Assembly: GCA_038373865.1 (NCBI GenBank)
Contig: JAXGGA010004449.1
Coordinates: forward strand, 24,307 to 88,306
Reading direction: 5' to 3'
DNA length: 64,000 bases
Origin: Uloborus plumipes
Taxonomy: Eukaryota > Arthropoda > Arachnida > Araneae > Uloboridae
The first letter of the stretch is position 1. Every line of letters starts with the position of its first letter. The notes under the pieces are model-generated. The model saw nothing but the letters and a program-made list of their open reading frames with translations, made no database searches and had not been told where the DNA came from. The position numbers and the translations under genes are program-made. Positions 50,601 through 62,600 of this stretch are shown here, one piece after another.

Positions 50601-53600
50601 TTTTGTATCGGAACAGTTGCAATTCGTGTAAAAGCATTCCTAAATGGACGATTAAGACAAACTGGATTCAAACCTCCACTAAAAATAATAGCAGACAAAG
50701 CCACATGGAAACATCAAATCCGACATTTCATTATGACAATGACTATTGTACCAGATTCAGATGCTTTAATACATGCTTTATATCTAGGTAATCCTGTCAT
50801 AAAAGCTCACACTGGGAAAGCTGTAGCAGACAGCATAATTTCAGAAGTTTCAAATTGGGGTATTTCAAGTGAGCAGTACATTTGCGGCTCTTTTGATGGC
50901 CAGTATTTTAATTTAGGAGTGCCAAATTACTTAAACGAACACTTTACGTCCAGTATAGTTGAAAACGAAAAGAAACTTTTTTTTATGACTACGACCCACT
51001 GCATAAAGCTAGTCTTGTGCATGACCATATGCGAAAGAAAAAAAATGCTATTGGGTTTTCACGATAACCCAAATTATTTGTACGATCTTTCCTGATTTTA
51101 ATTGTGGGAAAGAGTATGAGAATTTAAAGGATACCATACTAGGGTTGAAGTACAATTTCAGAAATCCTTATTTTTATAGTGCAACTAGATTTGCTAATTC
51201 TGTGAGAAAAGTTTATGAAAATTTTCGAAGCGATTATGCAGGTATTGTTTCAGTTTTAGAAGAAAAGTAACTGAAATCAATTCGCGGAAATTCTACCCAA
51301 AACCAGAATATAGCTGATGCAAATGCTCATATTAATAAGATTCTGAATGTAAAGCTTTGCTTGAGATTGTATGGCTTATGTGATCTGTATGATCAATTTA
51401 GTAGCACTATAAATATCCTGCAAAAAGTAGACCAAACGAAAGGATTGATAAATTTTGGATAAAAGTTAATCATTTAAAAGAAATGACTTCAACAACAAAT
51501 GAAGTAATGTGTTCTTGCTTAAATATACAGACCCATCAATTAGGGGGCAGGGGAGTCATTCCCCCCCCCCCTCCGACTTTGCGAAATCAATGAATTTGCA
51601 TATAAGTGGGAGTGGTTTTTGTTTTGTTTTCTCGACAAAATTGCATTGTGTTTGCACCCTTTTAAGCCCCTTCTCACCCCCGTCACTGGAAAAATTTGAA
51701 AGGACGGGCCTGCAAATATATCAAATCAAGATTGCTCTGCATTTGAAAACACAGGCAATCAAACTAATTGTTTCTGTCTTTGTTACCATCAAGATAAAAG
51801 GTTGATTGAGAATGTAGGGGAGTATTAAGGAACACCGCCCCTGAAGATTCCTCTAATCTTCCTCACAGACAAATCAAAAAAGCAAAATATGAAAACAAAA
51901 TTAAATGTCAAGAAGGAACTTCAAAGTTTGTCATCCTTAATGGCTGAAAATTTTAGTGAAAAAGTTTTTACTGCCGATGACCTGGTTATAATAAATCACG
52001 TCAGAAAAATTACAGAACTTAAATTATTAGCAACAAAATTAAGATTCAAAGGAGCTCCTTTGACTGCTGCAGCACACTGAGAAATTTACATTTTACGCAA
52101 CAAAAATCGTGCATGAATTAAAAGATATTTCTGTTAGTGAACTGCAATGCCAATACAGGACTTTTCTTTCAACTTTATTGAACATTTTTACCAGAACTTA
52201 CCAGAAAAAGAATTTCAAACTCTGAGCAGCATAGAAATGGTTAAGAAATTCCTTTGCAGTGAAAAATCAATGCATAAAAATATAGAACTCATGTTACACT
52301 GCATATGTGTTGCTTCAATTGCTCTGTCAGTTGAATGTGTTTGAATCTTTAACCTCCTGTTCTGAGCACAGAAACAATAGAAGACCAATTATTGATGAAA
52401 CCAGGCATCATGAAATGATGATAGGGGTAAATGAACCATTGCCTACTAAGTGTGATGGTATCATTTCAGAAGCGTTGTCAAAGTACTTTTCTAAGCAAGG
52501 GTATTGGAATTTGTGTGACAAGGTCACTATTAAACAATGGATAACATCAAAATCTATTGATAAGGTCATGAAAAAAGTTCACCACTAGCTTTTATGAATT
52601 CATGACTCGTTGTTCACTGCCCCTATTTAGGTTATAATCGATGAACCCTTCCCGTCTTTTTTGTACTTCTCAATGAGCCCTCTTTGACCTTATGAAGTTT
52701 TTACAGAAAAATCACTTAAACTTTAGCATAAGAAATGCAAGAAGAAACTTTTCCTGAACTTTCCACTAAGACGCCATAGGAACTATTTGCCATGTTTTTT
52801 GATGATGAAATAATGAATTATTCGGTACAAGAAACCCAGCGGTACGCTTCGCAGAAGAACTCTACCGGTTTTATTTTATCGGAAAAGGACATGAGAAAGA
52901 ATTTTGGCATCATACTCTTCAGCGGCTATATCATTCCTTACGGAAAGAGAATTTATATTGGAATAATTCCGAAGATTGCAGCATACCATTTATTCAGTCG
53001 GCAATGAGTTGTCAGCGATTAAGGGACATTAAAAAGTTTCTTCACCTGTGCAATAATGACTATATAGACAAAACTGACAAGATGGGAAAAGTTAGAGACT
53101 TTTTTGACCAGTTCTGCAAAAAAATGCAGCAGTTTGGAACTTTTTCAGAAAATTTAAGTGTGGATAAGGAGATGATACACTACACTGGCCACCATTCAGC
53201 CAAAATGTACATGAAGGGAAACCAATAAAATTTGGATATAAGCTGTGGGTTTTGGCTACCACAGAAGGTTATCTGCTAAATTTACACGTTTACGTTGGAA
53301 AAGGCACTGCAAATGAGAACATAACAAATAGAAGTAGACTTCTGGGTACATGAGTGGTTTTAGATTTGATTGATTGCATCAACCATCCCAGAAAACATAA
53401 AATTCACATGGACAATATTTTACTTCCATAAAACTGCTAGAAGAAATGAGAAATCGTGAGTAACGGGAACTATAAGAGAAAATAGACTGTAAGACTGCCT
53501 TCTCAGTAAAAGCACATCACTAATAAAAAATGAAAGAGGGTGTTTTGAATCTCTTCAAACGGAGAATTTAAGTATTATAAAATGGAAAAATAATAAAAGT

Positions 53601-56600
53601 CTGCTTAGCATTGAATTTTGAAACAGAGGCTCAGTCAGGACTTGTGAAAAGATGGTGCTCGAAAGAAAGAAAGCGAATTGATTTGCCTCAACTCCATCTG
53701 ATTTCCTCATACAATAAATATATGGGAGGTGTTGATCTCTTAGACTGATTTCTTAATACGTACTGGCATTGCATGGAAGGAAGAAAATGGTGGCCTTTTT
53801 TCACTAATACACTAAATATGGCTGTTGTAACAGCATGGAGAATCCATAAAGAGCTCAGGTGCAAAATGACACAACTAATATTTTTAAGACATATTACTAC
53901 AGCTCTAATGAAAATTTCAAAAGAAGGCGGTATAAATCCTCAGTCAGGACCTTGCAGACCAGTAAACACTGCCTTAGGTTTTGATGGAGTAAATCATTTC
54001 ATTATAAGCGCTGAAAAACAATCTCAGTGTAAATTTTGTAAAAAGAACACTTGAACCAAATGTAAAAAATGCAATGTAATGCTGCATCAAAATTTTACTT
54101 CACATTTTCATAAAAAAAAACTGAAGATTGATTAAAGGATTGGGTAAGCTTTTTTTCCTTATTATAGTTTTTCTTACTTTTATTATTTCTCTTTTGATGT
54201 GCAATGTAAATGAAATATAGCTCGCATTTTTGAAAAGATTATACACATATACATATATATGTATGAATTTTTGTGTAATTAACTTAAAAGTACAAGCATG
54301 TATAATATTTAAGAGGCGGTTCCTTTAAAACGCAGTTGTAAAAAGAAGTAGAAATGGAACTGAAAGCAGTAAAAACGCAGCTGAGATAGAAGATTATTTT
54401 TCCCTTCAAAGGCGACAAAACTCTTATTACTGGAACAACCTATAATTTCTAAGCGGTTTTTTTTTGAAAAATACTTCGCTGTACTTTAGATATATAATTT
54501 TCATGAAAACAGTTAATCTTTTCAGATTTTTTTTGTAGTTCATATAGTGGCATTTAATGGGTTAATGTTAAAAAATAGCAAACAAAAAGAATTTTTTAAG
54601 AAATCCCTCATGAATAAATGTGTTTGTTAGAATTTAAGAACATTCTTAACTTTTGTTCTTGCCTCCCAGTGCTGGAAAATAATTTTGTTTACTTACTTAT
54701 TTAACTGTATGGGGGGGGGGGGGCTGTCTTGCTTTCGAGGCGACTCTCAGTTTTGCAAACCTCCCAATACTTCACATTCCATTTTTGACGCCATTGGCTA
54801 CAATGTAAACAAACCTGACAAATTGGTAGCAGAGCTCGGTCTCCTCTGTGTCTTGTGTTTTTTTTCTTTTTTCAAAATTTAATTATGGATAACGACTATA
54901 GGCATATTAAGAAATTAAATAATCAAAATTGGGCGACTTGGTCAAGGGACATAAAATGGTTCTTTTAGAAAGGGACCTTTGGGATGTTACAAAAGATTCT
55001 GCTTTGGATCGGGAAAAACCTGAAGTTCAAAAGAAAGCTAATCAGGCTCTTGCCTTGCTTTACTTAAATATAAATGATGATTTAAAGCAATTTTTGGAAT
55101 TGAGGATCCCCAAGTTTTTTGGAAAACTCTAAAAGAAAATTTTGAGCCAACGTCCCTGGCCAGAATTTCTAGTTTAGGGGAAAAATTTTCTCGTGTAGAA
55201 TCCAGAAGAATGAAAGTATAGGGATGTTTGCATCTAGGTTAAAGGTTATTTTGAAACAACTTGAGGAAAGTAAATATGTTATGGAAGAGAAATTGCAAAG
55301 TTTCCAGCTTATAAGAAATTTAAATGAGGATTTCCGGGGAATTGTTCAAAATATTTATAGATGGGATGAAAAGAGGTTTACTTTTTCTAATGTTTTGACA
55401 GAATTGTTAGCTGAAGAGGGGCGAATTAAATATCTCAATAGCGGGGAAAATACAAATTTTAAATCAGAATTGTTGAGTGCCGCCTCGAGACCGGGAGAGC
55501 CTTTGGGAGGAAGATTTAAAAATAAAACTTGTTTTGTGTGTCACAAGACCAGACATTTGGCGAACCAGTGTTGGCATAGGAATAAAAACAAAGGTAAAAA
55601 TGTTAAAGAAGAAAATGACAGACCTAAACCCAAGAATAATTTGACTAGAAATGAAAAATTTGGCTTTTAGTGCACCATTAAAACCAACCATGAGGTTTTA
55701 GAAACAGGTCCAAAACTTGAAGACGACGGTTTTGTCGTGGACACTGGTGCGACTGCTCATTTTTGTGGGAATAAGAAATAGTTCTTTGAACTTAATAAAG
55801 TTAATGACACTAAAATGGAAGTAGCAGTTGGGGGGGGGGGGGGCAAAGTCAAATTGAAGGGGTAGGTAAGATTATTTTCAATGTTAAAGTTAATGGGAAA
55901 ATACATGAAATAACTTTACATGATGTTTTCTATGCTCCTAAGCTTAGGCGAAACCTTATGTCCGGGCCTTGTATTGATAAACATGGTTTTAATTTTCATT
56001 GTGCAGATGGAAAAATTTCGGTTTTTAAGGGAGAGAGTAAAGGTTTTGATGCATTTTTAAAGAATAATTTGTATTATATTAAACCTGTGTCATATGTTTT
56101 TAAAAATGGTAACACTGCTTCAAATTGTAAAGAATATGTTAATGTGAATCAGGTGAATGAGCAAAGGGTAAAACCTTTGGATTTAGAAATATGGCATAGG
56201 CGTTATGGTCATATTAACAATGAGGACATTTTAAAAAGCCAACAACATGTTTATGGCCTTGATATAAAAATAAAAACACCCAAAAGTGCGAACCTTGTAT
56301 TTTGGCCAAGAGCTGGAGGGTGTCTTTTAAACCTGTTCAGGGTATCCAATCAAGTGCTCCATTGGAGTTGATTCACATGGATTTGATAGGGCCTATGAAT
56401 ACTCCTTTATTGGGTGGATCAACGTACATCATGTGCTTAATTTATGATTTTTCTCGCAAGATGGTTGTTTATTTTTTGCAGACTAAAGATCAAGCTTTTG
56501 AATATTTTGTCAGGTTCCAGAAACAAGCAGAAAGGTTTACCGGTAGAAAAGTAATGGCAGTAAGGTCAGATAACGGTAAAGAGTTTAAAAATGACCGTTT

Positions 56601-59600
56601 CGAGGACTATTTGAGAAGCCAGGGGATCGATTTTCAAAGAACAGACGTCTATACGCCTGAAATGAACGGCGTTGCTGAGAGATACAATTTAACCCTCATG
56701 AATGGTGTTAGGACCCTAATCAATGAAGCAGGGTTACCACTCTTTTTGGGCAGAAGCTGCTTTATTTTTTAACTATATTCACAATAGAAAAGTCTTAAAA
56801 TCGAAGAATAAAACCCCATTTGAATTGTATGGTGGACGGCGGCCTAGTGTGAAGCACCTCCGTCGATTTGGGTGTATTGCCTACGTGGGAGTTCCAAAAC
56901 AGAAAAGGAGGAAACTTGATATGAGGGCATACAAAGGTGTCATGGTGGGCTATGCTGTACATACTAAGGGCTATAGAATCTGGAATCCGGAAACAGGGGA
57001 AATTAAAGAAACCATAAATGTAAGATTTGACGAAAATCAAATATGGGGAAAACAAGAAACTGAACCCCTGAGGGAAAAGGAAGATTTTTCATATATTGGG
57101 CCCTTAAATGATACAGACAATGAAGAGGAACCTGTAAGTGACCAAAGCCCCCAAGTTGAGATTCCACAACTGATTCCATGTGGGCAGATCAAATGGATAA
57201 GGGAAGCAGCTCCTAGGAAGAATGATAACCGCCTTGACATATACTACTTCATTGAGGGTGAGAAGGTTCGTCTTCGATCCATTAAAGATGCAAGGGAATA
57301 TTGCAAATCCCAAGGTATCGAATTTGCTCAGGACTTTTTCAATTTTAGTACAAAGAATAGTGAAACAGGCCCAATTGCTGAATTAAGTTCAAATAAGGGG
57401 GGGAAAGGAAAAGAAAAATTTGGAAGCCAATATGTCTGAAATTTTTATCCCCAAATGTTACAAACAAAGTTTAAAGACTCCTGAACGAAAACACTGGGAA
57501 CGCGCAATGGATGATGAAATCAACATAATTAATGAAAGAAAAGTTTGGACACTTGTACCATCACCCCCAAATAAAAAGATACTAGGGAACAGATGGGTGT
57601 ATGATGTAAAAACAAATGAGAAAAATGAAATAATAAGATATAAAGCTCGGCTTGTTGCTCAGGGCAATCGTCAGGAGTACCCTGAATCTTACTTAGAGGT
57701 TTTTAGTCCCGTAATAAATTTTTCTCCAATAAGAATGTTTTTCACTATTTTTGTCTGTTTACTAGGTTGGGCACATTTTCAATTAGATGTAAAAAATGCT
57801 TATCTTTATGCTGATTTAAAGGAACAAATATTTATGACCCAACCGGAAGGTTTTATTGATCCTAAACACCCAAATCATGTGTGTAAACTTGACAAATCTT
57901 TATATGGTCTACATCAATCAGGTAGAAACTGGTTTTTCGAAATTGATTCAGTTCTTGAAAAATTAAATTTTAAGAAATTTTCCAGTTGTAATTGTGTATA
58001 TACCTTTTGCAATGAAATTGTTTTACTTATGTATGTAGATGACATAATTTTATTTGGTAAGGATCAAAGCCTCATTAATTAGGCATTAAATAAGCTAAAG
58101 ATACATTATGACATAAAAGAAATGGGACAAACAAAGAAATTATTAGGTGTAGAATTTTTACAAGAAGGTACTAACTTGTTTTATTCACCAGCAGAGCTAC
58201 ATATCAAAGGTGAGTGAAATGTTTAAAAAGTACAAGTTTCCTGTTTCCACACTCCCCATAGCTAAGGGGTTTATTTTGTCAAAAAATGACTGCCCCAAGA
58301 ATGATATTGAACGAAAAGAAATGGAAAATATTCCATATCGGAATGCTATAGGGTGTTTAACTTACATAGCTGGTAAAACAAGACCTGACCTAACATATGC
58401 TGTGAATGTTTTGTCCCAATTTCAGTCAAATCCAGGCATGAGACACTGGGAATGTGTACTACGCTTAATTGGTTATCTAAAATATACTAGCCATTACAAA
58501 TTAAATTTAAGTACCATTGATAATATAAGTGTAAACGGTTTTTCAGACTCAGACTATGCTGCTAACCGCGATGATCGTATTTCAATGGGTGGTCTAATTA
58601 TGTATGTAGACAAAGTTCCTATCATTTGGCGGACATTTAAGGAGAAATGTGTATCCCTGTCCACGATGGAGGCCGAGTACGTTGCTCTTTGTGAAGCCTC
58701 AAAGGAGATTGTTTGGTTAAACCGTATTTTAAACGAAATGTCAAGTACAAACATCTCTAATTTTAATGTAAAGGAAAGTACATTATATTGTGATAACAGG
58801 GCAGCCATAGACTTTTCCCATTCGCCCATTGAAAATTCAAGCACTAAACACAGAGATGTGAAATACCATTTTTTGCGTGATTTAGTCTTGAGTAAAATTT
58901 TTGAATTGAAACATGTAAAGAGTAAACAAAATGCAGCCGATTGCTTTACGAAAAATTTTAGTAAATTTGAATTAGAGAATGTGTGTAAAAACATGTTAAA
59001 CCTTTGCTAATGTACATAAAATTTTTAATATTTTTCAAATGTTTTTCAAAAAAAAAGGGTTTCTTGCTGTATAAATTTTATTCTTGTGCACTGTAATGCC
59101 AAGAAGGGGGGAGACTTGTTAGAATTTAAGAACATTCTTAACTTGTTCTTGCCTCCCAGTGCTGGAAAATAATTTTGTTTACATACTTATTTAACTGTAT
59201 GGGGGGGGAGGGGGCTGTCTTGCTTTCGAGGCGACACGCAGTTATGCAAACCTCCCAATACTTCACATTCCATTTTTGACGCCATTGGCTACAATGTAAA
59301 CAAACCTGACAGTGTTTTATGATCTAATTGCTAACCACTAATAAAATCCCATAATGGTTGAAAGAGACTAAATTTATTGAAAACTTTTTGACCATAATAA
59401 GTATAAAATGAGCACTTATCGGTGAAAAAAGGAGAAGAAAAACAATAATATGCTGATGGATAAAAGATCTTACAGAGAAAAACTAAAACTTTTTTCTTTA
59501 AAGACAAAAGGAAAAAGCGAACTTAAAATTGTAAAAAAAAGATTAGAGAAAAAGGGGCCAATTGCAAACCCTAAGTACATGTAAAATAATAAATTAGTTT

Positions 59601-62600
59601 CTCAATTCAATGAAAAGGAAATGCAATGCAAGAGCATTTATCCCTCATTTAATCTCCAACATTACTAGCAAACATAGATTTCACAAGGGTGTAGCTGAAT
59701 TCATTTAATGCTAATCAGAAACTAAAGAAAATAGTAATAAGGATACATCACCTCCATCTTGGGCCACTTTAGCAAGAGCATGGCAGACACTCAGCGGATT
59801 CACAACACCATCACTAGGCACCCAAATACCTCCCTGAGAGGAAGAAGGGAACACCCATTAACTCTTGTTTGTCTATAACAAAGGCAGTAAAACTAACTCA
59901 TGAACAAATTGAATGAATTATAGCAGAAATTAATATTTTCTATTTTTTTATTTTTAAGAGTTTACAAGTAAGAGTTTAAACCTCTTCCAAAAAAATAACA
60001 AATTTATATTTTTGTTCAATGTTATTTTACCTTCTACTGCTTGTAATATTGAAATTATCCTCTGTTAAAAAATGATTATTAGTCAAATATAATTTTGTTA
60101 AGATTTTCAGAATGCATTAGGTCAACTACAAATTAATATTATCGATGAATGCACATTTGTTTAGTAATTTATAAAAGATGAGATTGCTTTAAAAAATACT
60201 TCATTGTACTCGGGACCACTTTAGATTCATGAAAATGAATAGAAAACTCCAATGCTTATATTATTTTTAAACAAATCAGATAAGATACACACTATTCTTT
60301 TTATGAGTCAAAAGTGCATTAAAAGGTTATTTCTAATGCATGTTTTAATAGTGCACACACATAATCTTTCAAAAATAAGAAACACAGAGAATGCAAATTT
60401 AGAATTTTGCTACAAAAAAGGAATACAACAAAGTCTGGTAAATTTCAAATCACATAGTATTTCCCATAGGTATGTAGTTGTTTTTGATGACGCATGATCA
60501 AATGTTTATTCTAGTACAGCATGGGTGCAAGTTAGGCCATGCTTCCAAGACGGAAAATACTTGAGACCCCCCCCCCCCCATGCATACCAAAGAAAATAAA
60601 CCATAAAAATATATTGCTCATGACATATATTGCTCATGAAAGTGTCTACACTGCGGGGGGTGGGGCTTAATTTTACTTTTAGCAGCAAGAACATAGTTTT
60701 AAGTATAGTAATCGAGAGGGGGGGGGGGAGATTTGTGGAGACTTTAGTTCAAAAAACCTATTTTTAGTCGATGTTTAATGACATTAGGATAAGGTGAGGC
60801 AATTTTTGACGACATTAGAGGAGGCACAGAAAAAGAAATCATAAAAACGAAATTGTAGGTCATATTTGATGAAGTTAAGGGAAAGAAATGGATGGGGTCG
60901 AAGAGAATCAACATCGAAAAGGAATTATGCCATTGCAGTTCGTTTATTCAGAAAGAGAAAGAAAGGCTTTGATACAAAAAGTTTTGGATTGGAATAATGA
61001 TTAAAATGTACTTTTAAGAAATCTGATTTTATATTCCCTTCAGTTTTGTTTTCTTTGGAAGTAAATATGGAAGGAATGAGATCGATTTTTTTCCGTCCCG
61101 TGGTCCGTCTTGGGGATTTTGTCAAGACGGAAATCCGTCCTCAGACGGAAAGTCTTGCATCCATGTAGTACAGTGATCAGCAAGCTGTCGATCTTGAGCC
61201 CATTTTCAATCGACTGCGACGATATTTGAGCCTTGCTTTTTGGCATGATTAATTTTTTGAAGCTGAATTAGGTTTAGCATCGAAAAAAAAAAACATTTAA
61301 AAATTTTGCAAATCTTTTATATTCACTGGAATTTTTTATTACCAGTATTTTGTGTCTGAAAATATTTCATCCGAGTTAATGTAACATTTATTTAGTAATT
61401 TAAAGCAGCTACTTAACAAGTATCAAAGTATTTTTCATAAAGAGGTGTTCTACAGTTTGAAATATTTACAGTCCCAACTTAACCACGTACGCAACATATC
61501 GGCAAAAGTCTACAATGTAAGCTACGGATTGCTTCCCCTACTCCCCAGTCGATCTTGTGTACATACTAGACATGGAAAGTAGATCTACAGTCAGTTTAGT
61601 TTGCCGATCACTGTTCTAGTAGTTATTACTATTTATTTTTCTTTAAGCAGAATTTCTTCAGGACATACTTAAGGTCCTACAATTTTTTTTAAGAAAACAA
61701 ATGGCATGAAATAAGAAGTTTTCAGACTGACTGTTTATACACTTAGTCTGGTTGCAAAGATAAAATGAAAGGAGATATTTTTCTAAAACAATAGTTGTAT
61801 TAGTGTTATTAGAAAAGGGTCTTAAAAATACATTCTAGACTGAATGGGAAAAACAATAATTAATCCGAATACCTAAAAATTGAAGATGAATAACAATGCT
61901 CAAGAATACTTTTAAAAGAAAGAGATATTAAAGGTCTGCCAAACTTAATATATAATGAATGCATTTTATATTTAAAAAATAAAATAAAAATTTAAACTAT
62001 TTTAGAACAACAAACATGGAAGTATCAAAAACTTTTTTTTTTTTTTTTTTTTTGTTCATTTGATATTGAGTTGTATGGATGCAAGTGTTTGTAAGACAGA
62101 TGTACATACTTAGCTTAGATAGGACTAATTTTAAGTTTTAATAAAGTATAATTAAATAAAATATTTGTAAAGGAAAATTTGTGGCCAAAAACTTTTGCTG
62201 TATTTACAATAGAATAAAAAATTACTTGAAAATTACTCACAAATAGAAGTCATCATAGAGAAGTCACAAATAGAAGTCATCACAAATAGAAGAAATCATA
62301 ATTTTGTTCCAAAATGAGTTTTTTTTTTTTTTTTCTTTCTTTCTTTTTATATTTCTAAGCAACTATATTATGAGGAGTCTTTCAAAAATAAAATTTAGTG
62401 TTTCTGAGGGAAATAACCTTTTTCATAAATTCCATAACAAAGCTGATAGAACAAAATAGTATATTTCAAGAACGAGAAAAATCCACTTAATGTCCCTTGC
62501 AAATAAGCAGTTCAATTCTAAGGGTAAAAGTATTTTTAAAATACAAAAAATTTAGAGAAACTTACTTCAAGACCATCAGGTTTTACAAAAGGATGATACT

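Larger units (their letters stand above)
54625..59311 (+). mobile_element. full-length but decayed copia with short LTRs
   Basis: 4687 bp flanked by GTGTT (54620-54624 and 59312-59316). LTRs 54625-54820 and 59117-59311 are only about 196 bp and differ by roughly five substitutions plus indels, older than the copia at 35.4 kb. Primer site TGGTAGCAGAG at 54824-54834, polypurine tract near 59104-59112. Coding order is complete but broken by many stops and frameshifts. Confidence 0.93.
11735..59751 (-). other. 48-kb intron of the sarcosine dehydrogenase-like gene
   Basis: Bounded by the donor after 59752 and the acceptor before 11734, which join at matching phase within a conserved stretch of protein. 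It holds at least fifteen recognisable transposable-element pieces, all coding ones on the opposite strand from the gene. No additional host exon was recognised in it. Confidence 0.8.
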
